A stretch of DNA of 64,000 bases. Source: Paracyclopina nana. Lineage: Eukaryota; Arthropoda; Copepoda; Cyclopoida; Cyclopettidae. The position numbers were made by a program, and so were the translations under genes. This document shows, piece by piece, positions 32,969 through 43,017 of the stretch. The stretch lies in the NCBI GenBank assembly GCA_019096065.1, contig JAGUCH010000007.1, positions 3,618,501 through 3,682,500 on the forward strand, given 5' to 3'. The notes under the pieces were generated by a model that saw only the letters and a list, made by a program, of their open reading frames with translations, ran no database searches and was not told the DNA's origin. Each line of letters begins with the position of its first letter. The stretch's first letter is position 1.

Positions 32969-34265
32969 ATGTCGTCAATTAGCAACAACAACAATTATCC
33001 TCTGGTAGACTTGAGTGACATTCCTGCCTGTGACACTCCGCTTCTTTTTTGCTCAACTTCTTCATCGACGTCACGGATGGCGACCTCAACAGCGACAAAG
33101 AAGCGAATCAGCTCCATTTTCTCTTCAGCGTCTACCTACGACAGTGACGACGACCCATTCGATTTGAAAGCGTCCGCTCGCAAATCCAAGGCCAAGCCTT
33201 TCAGACAGTCCATAGTGAACACAGCCAAACTGATTGACATCGAAGAAGCTTCGGCAGGTTTGGGTAGTCCCGACTTGGGGCTCACGGATTGGAGCCGCAT
33301 GAAAGCCGAAGCTCATGCCATTGCCGGAGAAATCAAAAGTGAGCGCAACATCAACCTGAATGACCTGCTCAACAAGAGTCCGTTGAATAGCAGTCCCCTT
33401 TGCATGACAAGCGAGGCATCTTTGTTGTTCCCTTCCTCTCCAGGCAACTCGCCACGAAAGGCATTGTTCCTTAACGAGGATCCAGTGAAGCGTGTGAGAC
33501 ATGAACCTGTTGCCAAGGAGAATGTGCAAAATGTCCCTGAAGTGTACTTAGATGACCAATTGGAGAAGGCGATTAATATAAATAGGAAGCCTTTATCAGG
33601 CGTGAATTCAAGGCCAGCCAATGGGCCGTCAAGGAGAGCTCTCATCAAGCCTGCTATGACTCCATCAAAGCTGGCAATGACCCCTTCTACCAATGGGAGG
33701 CCCGAATTAAAGCCAATTGCCTCAAGGGACAACCAATCTGTCAAAGCTAGGCTTGACAACATTAAGGCTTTGGCGGGAAGGCAGAACCTATCCATGACTC
33801 CGTCCAAGCTGCAAACTCCAGTGAAAGCGAAAATTCCAGAAAGACCTAGCTCAACCCAGCCTAGGCGATCTTTGTTGCTGTCTTCCGCTGGACCGAGTAA
33901 GTAGCTTAACTCATTATCTGTATATGTACATAATAAGTGAGTTTTTTTCACTAGGAACTCCATTGGGAAATTTGCAGCCAAAAATGAAGCCACCAGTTCA
34001 TTCAAACGTTCGAAGGTCCATCATGGGCTCTTCTTCAACCCCAGGACCCGTTATCAAACCTGTCATGTCTACCCCTGGGTCTATCATCAAACCTGTCATC
34101 TCCACCCCGAGGACGTCGAGTTTAAGAAGGTCCATGCTTCCGTCCTCTTCATCATCTTCAGTTTCCAACCCATCTAACACAAAAAGGCCACCAATCGCGC
34201 CTTCTTCGAAAACCAAGTTCGGCCTCAGAGGCCAAACTTTGCCTGTCAAGGCATTTCAGAGATGA
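32969..34265 (+). CDS. Ser/Pro-rich protein with KEN box and repeated TP motifs, unrecognised
   Basis: Exons 32969-33896 and 33955-34265 (phase 1) give 412 residues. Largely disordered. Several TPSK/STP motifs (AMTPSKLAMTPS, LSMTPSKLQTPVK) and a near-repeat (STPGPVIKPVMSTPGSIIKP) look like proline-directed kinase sites. VAKENVQ is a KEN box, and RRALI is a possible weak D-box. This combination is typical of cell-cycle proteins degraded by APC/C, but no named family is recognised. The conserved-looking segment LGLTDWSRMKAEAHAIAGEI may be the core motif. It ends 79 bp from the convergent PTPS gene. Confidence 0.75.
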
Positions 34266-34344
34266 CTTTGAAAGCTTCGATCTCAGCTATTATATTTATT
34301 GAAGCCACCATCTACGCTATCATGAACTAGAAATTGCAAATAGA

Positions 34345-34761
34345 TTAGCCGTAGTAGCTCACGATGTTCTTGTCAGTCTCCCATATTTTCACCCGGTGTA
34401 ACTCAACATTTTGGGGTAACTGGCGAACAACTCCATCCCATATGAAAATGGACACATTTTCAGTTGTGCTCACGACTTGTTTGAAGTAGTCCACGTCAAG
34501 ATCGATATTTTTGTGATCCAGTGGGTCCATGACAGCTTTTGCAATGATCAACTTCAAGTCTGTCAAGTTCATGACCATGCCAGTTTTGGCATCTGGTTGG
34601 CCTTTAACTGTGATTTCAACGGTGTAATTGTGGCCATGACCGTTGATGTTGTTGCACTTTCCGAATACCTTGCGATTCTCTTGGTCATCAAGGCTGGCAG
34701 AATGCAACCTATGACAAGCACTGAACGTCTCGCGACGAGTTAAATAGACTAATTTAGACAT
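34345..34761 (-). CDS. PTS: 6-pyruvoyl-tetrahydropterin synthase
   Basis: Second step of tetrahydrobiopterin synthesis, cytosolic. Single exon, 138 residues, close to the family's usual length. Zinc ligands are visible in SACHRLHS and NGHGHNY; the catalytic Cys lies in [14 protein letters not shown]; the C-terminus [15 protein letters not shown] is typical. Its ATG lies only 9 bases after the stop codon of SDHAF4 on the same strand, so it is probably read from a shared transcript or depends on trans-splicing. TTTAACGCCCACC before the ATG gives a good start context. Confidence 0.95.
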   Translation of the reverse strand: MSKLVYLTRRETFSACHRLHSASLDDQENRKVFGKCNNINGHGHNYTVEITVKGQPDAKTGMVMNLTDLKLIIAKAVMDPLDHKNIDLDVDYFKQVVSTTENVSIFIWDGVVRQLPQNVELHRVKIWETDKNIVSYYG

Positions 34762-34769
34762 GGTGGGCG

Positions 34770-35186
34770 TTAAAAGTCTGTCACTCGGCCTTTGCGTTCC
34801 CAATCACCAAATCTTGTGGGCTCGGGACCTTTAGGGCCTCCAACTTCACCGGTATTTGGGTTGACACCACCAGGCCAAGGTTTCAAAGGCTCTTTTTCTT
34901 GAAAAGGATGCGAGCCTTCTTCGAGTTCCTCTAGCTTTCCGATAGGCGTTTTGGCCCGCAGTTTTTTCGCTTGTTCGTCAGCTTTTTTGGACCTTGAACA
35001 GGAATCTATTTGTTCATCATTATTCTTTGAGGAGAGCGAACGAAAACTGGAAATTGGGGAAAACAACCCAAACTGGAACACAAAGAAAGTAAAAGCTTAA
35101 ATTAAAACAGAGATTGTACAGAGACGCCACCAATGACTCACAGATTTGCCCCCTCGAGTCAACTGGAGAACGGTTCGCAAACTCAT
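34770..35186 (-). CDS. SDHAF4: succinate dehydrogenase assembly factor 4, mitochondrial
   Basis: Chaperone of the flavinated SDHA subunit in the mitochondrial matrix. Exons 35186-35142 and 35072-34770 (phase 0, 69-bp intron) encode 115 residues. The N-terminus ([15 protein letters not shown], then FRSLSS) fits a mitochondrial presequence. The signature C-terminus [19 protein letters not shown] is nearly the same as in other animals. The first exon of 15 codons is supported by gtgagt/ttccag borders. It is followed at once by PTPS on the same strand. Confidence 0.93.
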
Positions 35187-35452
35187 TCTTTATGACCTTT
35201 ATCAAATTGGCGGAAAATTAGTCCTCAGCCAAATGCTCAGTGAACAGTGATTTTAATATTGACTATTGAGCTGTTACAAATTGCATAATCAGCTGTTTCA
35301 CTTCATTACAAAATAGACGTAAAATGTCAACATCATTATTTTTTACAAAATAAAACCATATAAAAGTAAAGGAAAAAATACTTTTTTGAATCATTTTTTG
35401 TATTTATGTAAAAATGAATGTTTGATACAGGCTTTAGCTCCGTAAGAAAATC

Positions 35453-35664
35453 ATGGAGCTAAGATTGTTCCCAGCAAGCTTTAGAGCCTCAAATTCGTCG
35501 TCAGCATCATCGTTAATTCCCTCAGTTTCAGAAAAAGACGCCCATATTTCAAATTATCCCTCTTTTAATGCCGCGACATTGACATTTTCTACCAGGTAAA
35601 TGACTTCTGATTCAATTTTATTTCGGTTCTAAGGTCTTTTCCACGGCTCAATAGGAATGTTTGA
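35453..35664 (+). CDS. small upstream reading frame leading the ENY2 cluster, unrecognised
   Basis: ATG at 35453 opens a Ser-rich frame (MELRLFPASFRASNSSSASS). A gtaaat donor at 35596 and an acceptor ending at 35633 give a 38-bp intron in phase 2; exon 2 adds SFPRLNRNV and stops at 35664. The product would be 58 residues, basic and Ser-rich, possibly a mitochondrial presequence type. The stop is 6 nt before the ENY2 ATG, like the spacings between the next genes. It may be a real cistron, a regulatory upstream frame, or chance; the very short intron is the weak point. Confidence 0.4.
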
Positions 35665-35670
35665 CTAATC

Positions 35671-35955
35671 ATGTCTGGCGATTTGCGTGCTTCGATTCAT
35701 CACAAATTGGTGGAGAGCGGAGAAAAAGAGCGACTGAAGGATCATTTGCGTATGCGACTCATCGAGTGCGGCTGGAAGGATCAGCTCAAGCTTCACGCTA
35801 AAGACGTCGTTCGTGAACGCGGCCTGGAGCGCATCAAGCTCGAGGAGCTCACCAAGGAGATCACGTTGAAAGGTCGCACTTTGGTCCCGGATTCCGTGAA
35901 GAGAGAGCTCCTGGTCAAAATCAAGGAATTCTTGGCCACGCAGCAAGGCCTCTAA
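35671..35955 (+). CDS. ENY2: ENY2 (SAGA DUB module / TREX-2 subunit)
   Basis: Small helical nuclear protein shared by the SAGA deubiquitinase module and the TREX-2 mRNA export complex. 94 residues in one exon, near the family's usual 100. Hallmarks: [35 protein letters not shown] and [14 protein letters not shown]. The stop codon is separated by a single A from the ATG of the next gene. Confidence 0.96.
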   Translation: MSGDLRASIHHKLVESGEKERLKDHLRMRLIECGWKDQLKLHAKDVVRERGLERIKLEELTKEITLKGRTLVPDSVKRELLVKIKEFLATQQGL

Positions 35956-35956
35956 A

Positions 35957-36436
35957 ATGACGACTGAGGTCGAAGAAGTCCCATTTCAATTATTACACGG
36001 AGAATTAGTGAAGCTCGTGCTATCCAAAAGTGCAGGACAGGATCGTGACAAGGCTTTGTCTGACATTGAATCCATAGGCTTCTCCTGCGGTTACCGCCTC
36101 GTTGAGAGAATCACCCGCGAGCATCCCAAATTCAAGGACGAGCTCGAGTTGATGAAATTCATCTGCAAAGACTATTGGGTGTGCATATTTCGCAAGCAAA
36201 TCGACAATTTACGTACCAACCACCAAGGAGTGTACGTGTTGCAAGACAAGAGTTTCAAGTACTTGCAACAAGTGTCTGGAAGCAAGCAATACTTTGAGGA
36301 CTGCTCGCTGTTCCTCGTTTACACGTGCGGCCTTCTGAGAGGCAGCCTCGCCAACCTTGGCATCAAATCGGTTGTCACCACTGAGGTAGTGAGCCTTCCT
36401 GCTGTCAAATTCCAGATCCAAGTTCAACGCAACTAA
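35957..36436 (+). CDS. TRAPPC6: TRAPP complex subunit 6 (TRAPPC6)
   Basis: Subunit of the TRAPP tethering complexes, Golgi and ER-to-Golgi traffic. 159 residues, single exon, usual length. Family motifs: ELMKFICKDYWVCIFRKQID, NLRTNHQGVYVLQD and LRGSLANLGIKSVVTTEV; these fit TRAPPC6B better than TRAPPC5 or TRAPPC3. It starts 1 nt after ENY2 and ends 6 nt before ZNHIT1. Confidence 0.95.
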   Translation: MTTEVEEVPFQLLHGELVKLVLSKSAGQDRDKALSDIESIGFSCGYRLVERITREHPKFKDELELMKFICKDYWVCIFRKQIDNLRTNHQGVYVLQDKSFKYLQQVSGSKQYFEDCSLFLVYTCGLLRGSLANLGIKSVVTTEVVSLPAVKFQIQVQRN

Positions 36437-36442
36437 ATCAAG

Positions 36443-36978
36443 ATGGCTTCAATGTCCAAAGGGTCCTCAAGGATCAAAGAGCAACGACGGGTTTTGGACG
36501 ACGCTTCACGGCAAAGAAGAGCCCGCAAAAACCTTGAGAGCCTTGAGCAAGACAACTTTCATGATGACCCTCATGCCGATTTGGTCATGAGTAAAAAGGC
36601 CCTGTCCTTGTTCCAGGATGGCGAGACGAGTGCCAAAGCGAAGGAAAAGAACCGCAGGAAGTCTCGTAACGCTGAATACTACAAACAGAGGTACTGACGG
36701 CTTTCTTAATCAGCCTTTATAATGGTTTTTAACATATGATTAATTTAAGGTTCCGCAAGAATTTTCCCCAGTTGCTCGAGGAAGATGCTGTGCAAAATCC
36801 AGACCCTCCAAACTACTTGTCTGCTCAGGCTGGAACGTCAAAGAAGCCGAAGAAGCATTTATGCTCTGTCTGTGGGTACATCTCCAACTCGTACTGTCCG
36901 TACTGTGGAATAAGGTACTGTTCCCTTAAATGCTACGACACGCATATGGAGACAAGATGCATGAAATACACCGCGTAA
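36443..36978 (+). CDS. ZNHIT1: zinc finger HIT domain protein 1 (SRCAP/SWR1 subunit)
   Basis: Subunit of the SRCAP/SWR1 complex that deposits H2A.Z. Exons 36443-36690 and 36750-36978 (phase 2, 59-bp intron) encode 158 residues. N-terminal RRVLDDASRQRRARKNLESL and DNFHDDPHADL match the family; RFRKNFPQLLEE spans the join. The C-terminal HIT finger is complete: CSVCGYISNSYCPYC, then RYCSLKCYDTHMETRC. Its ATG follows the TRAPPC6 stop by 6 nt (ATCAAG). Confidence 0.96.
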
Positions 36979-37025
36979 AGTTGCTCTTGACACTCACGTT
37001 TATTCTCTTCATGCGACGTCACTCT

Positions 37026-38045
37026 TTAAAAACTCTCGAAAAGTACTATTTTCTCATCATCCGCATTAAAAACATCATTAAGTGATAAAAGATCCTCTGG
37101 GAAATCCTGACTAGATCCCAGCATTGGATCGCAAAAAAGTAGACCTTCTTCAGCCCAATCAAGGCTTGTGTCTTCATTATTGGACCCCTTACATAGGTCC
37201 CATGGGTAATTATGCTTTTCTTCTTCTGTTTCCGGGGTGTTGGGCGTTTCGTCGTCCGCAATTTGGTAGAGCATTTCTATGCCAGTCACCTTACTCGTGA
37301 AGAAATCCGGTACCAAATTGGTCTCCAGCAGGACATCATATTCCAGCCCCAAGAAACTATAAATGAAAGGCTGTCGTGATCTCAGTGCAAGCACGTGATC
37401 AATTTCAAGCCCTTTGTGGACTTGCTTAAGGAGTGGTCTTGCCAGAATCCCGCACCGGTCGGCCTTTTTCAGCACACAATCATAGAGGCTGTCGTCACCT
37501 CCTTTGCTATAGTCAACCAGGTGCAAGAACTGATTCGAGAATCCCCACTCCTTCTGTGAGCCTTTCCCGGAGCCAGTTTTGGTCGACAAGCAAAGTGCGT
37601 AATGATTGGAGTAATTGCGAGCAGCTCTGGAAAACTTTTCATAGTCCATGAATCTGGCTCGATTCCGTTCACGATCAAAGTTGCGATCACTTTTGCCAAT
37701 TTTCTCCATGGCTATGCAATAGTTGACGAGAGCCCACAATTTTGACAATTGGCCTGAATTTTTCACTATGAAGCAATTATTGAGCTTTGGATGCCATTGG
37801 AGTAAGCTTCTGAAAATTATACTTTGAGACTTTAAAATGAGTCATTGGTAATTTTTTCTGCATATGTACTTATTTCTAGAAATGGTCATCACCACGAAAT
37901 GAAGCACAGTGACTTTTTTGGACCGGCCGAAATTCTTTCTGATGACTTCTGGCCCAAAGTCTATACCACTTTGGTTGAACTCCTCCAGGGTCATGTCAGC
38001 CCTGTGACCAGATTCACTCTTTTTCTTCGTGTTATTGCTCCTCAT
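37026..38045 (-). CDS. orphan protein, acidic C-terminus
   Basis: Exons 38045-37870 and 37809-37026 (phase 2) give 319 residues. The N-terminus is basic and Ser-rich (MRSNNTKKKSES), then EEFNQSGIDFGPEVIRKNF. The middle part looks folded (LLQWHPKLNNCFIVKNSGQL, SKLWALVNYCIAMEK, FSRAARNYSNHYALCLSTK). The C-terminal 80 residues are acidic. No family recognised. Start and donor (AA before gtacat) are the best fit by phase, but not certain; open sequence upstream of 38045 runs into the neighbouring foldback repeat and is unlikely to be coding. It is convergent with ZNHIT1, stops 47 bp apart. Confidence 0.55.
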
Positions 38046-38104
38046 TTTATTTGTGGCTTGTGCTGAGACTTGAATGCAGTTTTTGCTGAAAAAATGGGTA
38101 CATA

Positions 38105-38867
38105 CTAAATACCGCACACAAACGCAACGCAACGCACACTACTAAATACCGCACACTACTAAATACCGCACACTACTTTTTATATTTTATTATATCTATG
38201 AACTAATGAAACTGGCTGGAGGAAAGCACAAATTATTTCTTTAGTGACTAGTAACACAAGTAAGCATGAATACATGAGTGAATCCCGATAGCTCAATCAG
38301 AATCTGGGGTTTTTTTGTGGGTTTGTTTGCCTTTATTGCTGTTTTTTAGTGTGTGCGGTATTTAGTATGTTTGCCTACTAAATACCGCACACATATACTG
38401 TATATAGTCACGAATTAATCAAAGGATGAAATTTGGCTGAAAAAGTGTCCATTTTTTATCCAAAATTACTTGCAAAGCAACAGAAAATCATTGTTTGACA
38501 CTTACAAGCCTTTTTGACGGTGTTTCAAAAAGCCTTTTTCACAGGCATGATAATTTCTGAATTAGTCGCCAAATTCTCATTTTGCCACCCAAAAAAAACT
38601 GCTATAGCCCATTTTTTCCATCACTGAAAATTAGTTTACGCGCCAAACCTAATTATTTAACTAGCAGTGTAAAGCACTGAGTGAAACAATTTATTTTTAT
38701 CATGGGTGTATTAGAAAAATAATTGCCAGTCAAATTATTTCAAATGCATTTCCATTTCCTAGCTGTGTGCGTTTTTTAGTAGTGTGCGGTATTTAGTAGT
38801 GTGCGGTATTTAGTAGTGTGCGGTATTTAGTAGTGTGCGTTGCGTTGCGTTTGTGTGCGGTATTTAG
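38105..38867. mobile_element. foldback/MITE-like element made of inverted CTAAATACCGCACAC arrays
   Basis: The left end (38103-38176) and right end (about 38775-38869) are inverted copies that each contain several tandem units of the 11-mer CTAAATACCGC with CACA and CGCAACG spacers. The centre (38348-38394) has another inverted pair. Both outer ends are flanked by TA, fitting a TA target duplication. No transposase. It starts 60 bp upstream of the orphan gene's ATG. Confidence 0.8.
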
Positions 38868-38959
38868 TATATACGGAAAAAATGCGGCACCTCTCATGTG
38901 ATTCACGTTTATTTTCTGCAAAATACGATATTTTCCATATGGGATAAATTGTGACTTTT

Positions 38960-40329
38960 TCAACGCCTCGTTTCCATGGTTGCCAATGGTGAAGTTTCGT
39001 TAGGAATTTGATTTTTCCTGTACAGAATGTAAAATCCGAGGGCAAGCACAATAAGAGCTACAATGCACACAATAACTATGACAACTGCAGCATTATTAGG
39101 ACTCGTGTGTTCAGGTTTGTCTGGTCCATCATCGCCACCATTATCTTTGACAAGGACTTCGAAAAAGTACTTTTGGACTCCCCTGGCATTCTCCACTTCA
39201 AGATAATATTCATCACTCTGATCAATCATTTTCAGATCCAGGATTTGCAATGTTGTTGCAAAGGTAATGCCATCATCCTTTTCCTCAGTTTCGAAAACGA
39301 CATATTTGCCATCATCATATCCAGGGCTCAAATTCACAGTTTTGCTGGAATTTGCTAGGTCCCCATTCAATTCCTTCACCAAATGGCTATATTTACGAGA
39401 TCCAACTACAGCGGGAATTGTGATGACCCAGTTAATCCTGGTGGGCATGGGATTGGCCATAAATTCAAATTCTATGGTGACATTACCACCCTTATCAGCA
39501 CTTTGGGTTTGGTTCTCTTCTTTTTGGGGAGGGAAAGTCACATTTAAAGTGAGCTCTTTGATTGTCTCATTGAAGAGTTTTTTCCCTAAATTATCCAATT
39601 GGTAAGCCTTGCAAGTCACATTTGATCCATGATCCTCAATTTGGGGCTTTACTGTGATATTCTGCGTTATTGTGTACAAGCCTTGTCCATCTACAGCAAA
39701 AATGTCATATACCATAATTAAGTGAATTATCTGTTAATTTTTTTACCTATTTCCCAATCAATAGTGTTATTAACGATGATGTCATCAACCTTGTTAATTT
39801 CAACGTGAGGCTCTGGCCTTCCCCCGGGAATGAGACAAATTAATTTTCCAATCTCGCCTGCGATCAAATCAGCTTCGCTCGTGAAGTTGACAGCGGTGAC
39901 AGGTTTGGCCACAGTGATGTTAATATCAGAGTTGAGACGATCCGTGTCGAGCCGTGCGGACCATCCGCAATTGAAATCCTCAGTGACATTCGAGGCTGTT
40001 ATGGTGCACTCTTTGGGATCAGTTCCCGTGTAACTGATAAACTTTTTGGCATCTTCTGGCTCGCACGAATGCATGCTCACATTGCCAGTTGCAGGGTCCT
40101 GATCAAACGAGCAGTGGTAATTATGGGCTGAATCCGAGGCATGCTCGTAAACGAACCAATGACAACGGTCCCAAGTTTTGCCAACCTTCATGGAGAGCAC
40201 CAGATCCTCTCCAATTTTGACAATGCCTCCCCCAGTAGCCGAGATGTTGTAAGCATCGACATTGCCTTTCCAAGAAATAATGGCACAAAATAAGAGGCAA
40301 ACGACGAGCCTCATGTTGCGTGTATACAT
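38960..40329 (-). CDS. Ig-like type I membrane glycoprotein
   Basis: Exons 40329-39747 and 39690-38960 join in phase 1 to 437 residues (an acceptor at CTGTAG fits; a nearer CAG gives a stop). Signal peptide around MRLVVCLLFCAIISWKGNVDA. There is an N-terminal cysteine-rich beta region with many N-glycosylation sites, then two Ig-like segments (one with NVTCKAYQL, one ending with SDEYYLEVENARG). A transmembrane helix (AAVVIVIVCIVALIVLALGF) follows, then a short basic tail with LATMETRR. Extracellular recognition or adhesion is likely. No named family recognised; the second Ig lacks clear canonical cysteines. Confidence 0.75.
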
Positions 40330-40980
40330 CCGCAAAAGAAGCTATTGCAGCACTAGATTAAAAAGCATCTGTTACAGTATTCAGCTTTTCGGCTGCTTCA
40401 GCAGCTATATAGTGTAGGGAAAGCAGCAAAAGGGACAAAAGGCAACATCTTTTGATACACTCACTGCCATCAAAAGCAAATCACAGGTGTTTTCCGCTTA
40501 GTTATCACATACGACACAAGAGACTTTTCACACGTGAAATTAAGTGAGATGACGCAAAAAAAGAGCTCAATTTTGCATCGTAGATGTCATGTATGAAAAT
40601 GTGTCGAGATTCTTTTTGACAATTTTCACAGTCGTATGAAATGGCCACCATGGCACACATTGCTGTTGCTGGTTTGAATCCAAATGCACCATGGAAAATG
40701 GTTATTGCTTGCCATTATGACAGCAGCAGCGGCGAAAATCTCGCCTAAGGGGATATTAAAGGAAGCTTCTAATTCTTGCTTTCGCCAAGTTTTTCTGGCT
40801 TGCATCTCAAGAGAGGTACTTTCGAAATTGAATTTCTTTCCAAAAATGTCTACGCATGCTTTGCATCACTTTTATGCATCGCCATTTCCATATGAAATGC
40901 AAAAGGGACTTGGACGTGCGAGCTAAAAATAGATCTGGGATCGTTATTATTTGCGGAGATTTGGAATATAGTAGCATGTC
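40330..40980. other. intergenic: promoter of the Ig-like gene, nothing else seen
   Basis: 650 bp between the Ig-like gene start and the CTP synthase stop. Small plus-strand open frames (40684-40926) have no features. Confidence 0.5.
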
Positions 40981-43017
40981 TTATGGAGTCGCTGTTCCGG
41001 ATCGAGGGCTGTCCACGGAGCCCAAGCTGGATCCTGCCTTCTTGTCTCCTTCCAAAAGTCCCGAAGCGTGACGTGAAAAAGTCGACTTCACCAAACGAGA
41101 CAGAGCTTCATCCTCATCGTCTTCGTCTTCACTGCACTCATCAGTTCGAGTGGGATCAAGAGTTTGGCAGCCCTTGGCCAAAAACGTCTCAAGCTTCCCG
41201 GTAGCTGCCAAAATGAGGCCTAAGTAGGGAGGTGAGGGCCTCAGTGGCCTTGACAAATACTCGGGATGATATTGGACAGCCACGTAGAAAGGGTGGCCTT
41301 TGAGCTCCATGATTTCCATTCTGGTGGCATCGGCGTCATGACCAACAAACATCATGCCGGCCTCCTCAAATTCGGGCACCATGTCAGGGTTGACCTCATA
41401 GCGATGCCTGTGCCTTTCTTCGATCATGTTCTCGTTGCCATAGAGCATTCTTACGACAGAGTCCTGAGTCTTGAAAATGGTCTGCCTTTTGCCAAGCCTC
41501 ATGGTGCCGCCAAGTTGGCCCTGATTGTGCTCAGGCATGTCAATGACCACCGGGTGCGGAGTGTTGGGGTCGATTTCGGTGGTGTGCGCATTCGTCTTGC
41601 CCAGGACGTTGCGGGCAAATTCAATGACAGTACACTGAAGGCCAAGGCAAATGCCCAACAATGGCTTACCATTAGTCCTTGCCCATTGTGCTGCGGCAAT
41701 TTTGCCTTCCACTCCTCTGGACCCAAATCCACCCGGAATAAGAACGCCTATAAATAGCCCTTATTAATGTGGCCTTACATCACCAAATAAGCCTCTTACC
41801 TTGGCATTGGCACAATGACTTCCAGGCCTCGTGAAACTGCACCGGATTTGTGGCCTTTGTGCCACTCTCAAGGTCAGCCGCGGCTATGTATGTTAATTTG
41901 AGGCGATAATTGGAGGCGAGGCTGGCATGATCCAGAGCCTTGATGACGGAGGCATAGGCATCCTCCAACTTTGTGTATTTGCCCACCAAGGCAATTTCCA
42001 CGTTCTGAAACGATGACAACGTCAGTTTTTGATGGGAAGCAATTTGAATTTCTGATTACTTTTCTCAGATGTTCTGCTCGATCGGCGAGATTCCTCCAAT
42101 TCTTCATAAATCTTTTTGGCACCCTCATTCCCAGGCAAAGTCGCTCGTTCAGCAAATCGACGAGGCCTTGCTCGTGAAGCACCAAGGGAACATGGTAAAT
42201 TGTGGGGCAATCGTGAATATTGATCACTTTCTGGGGATCCACGTGGCAAAAGAGGGATATCTTCTCCTTGACAGATTCGCCAATGGGTTTCTCACTTCTG
42301 CATACAATTAGATCGGGGCTGATGCCAAGGCCTCGCAGCTCCCTTACACTGGCTTGCGTGGGCTTGGTCTTGTGCTCTCCAGTGGACCTGGGCTGCGGCA
42401 CCAAGGACACGTGGATGGAGCAGAAGTTCTCACGACCAACTCTGAACTGAAATTGCCTGAAAAATACACATGCAGCACTACATAGTATTGAGCATATGCA
42501 AATTGCCAATTACGGTATACCTGAAAGCTTCAATAAAAGGCATGCCCTCAATGTCACCAATGGTGCCACCTAATTCAATTATGCAGACCTCGGGCTTTTC
42601 AGCCACCACTGAGCTATTCACGGGCACCTCGGCCACCCTCGACACCCAAGATTGGATGGCATCGGTGATGTGGGGAACAACTTGGACCGTTTTGCCCAGG
42701 TAGTCCCCTTTGCGCTCCCTCTGGATGACTTGCTGGTAGATCTTGCCAGTCGTGATGTTATTGTCCCTGTGCAGTGTGATGTCAAGGAACCGCTCGTAGT
42801 TGCCAAGATCCAGATCGACTTCTCCTCCGTCGTCCAAAACAAAGACTTCGCCGTGCTCGTAGGGCGAAAAGGTGCCAGCATCAATGTTGATGTAGGGATC
42901 GATTTTGATGGATGTGACAGGCACGTTGCATTGCTTGAGAATCACTCCCACGGAGCTGGAGACAACCCCCTTGCCAATGCCGCTGATGACACCTCCGGTG
43001 ACCAAAATGTACTTCAT
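40981..43017 (-). CDS. CTPS: CTP synthase
   Basis: Makes CTP from UTP, ATP and glutamine; cytosolic, forms filaments. Exons 43017-42521, 42456-42060, 42004-41800 and 41747-40981, all gt-ag and in phase, encode 621 residues (human CTPS1 591). Synthetase domain: [24 protein letters not shown], then [25 protein letters not shown]. Glutaminase domain: [11 protein letters not shown], nucleophile in [10 protein letters not shown], His-Glu in [11 protein letters not shown]. The C-terminal tail has an acidic run ([12 protein letters not shown]) and Ser-rich end, as in regulated animal enzymes. Confidence 0.97.

Larger units (their letters stand above)
35453..36978 (+). other. candidate polycistronic unit: 58-aa ORF, ENY2, TRAPPC6, ZNHIT1
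   Basis: Gaps between stop and next ATG are 6, 1 and 6 nt. No space exists for separate promoters or poly(A) sites between the cistrons. All members except the first are ubiquitous housekeeping genes. Confidence 0.75.

Noticed and set aside
38046-38132. Upstream extension of the orphan gene (MRCVCVRYLVC)
   Set aside because: It is translated from the foldback repeat, not from unique coding sequence.
39728-39738. Nearer acceptor (ttaacag) for exon 2 of the Ig-like gene
   Set aside because: The phase leads to a stop after a few codons; the CTGTAG acceptor keeps the frame.
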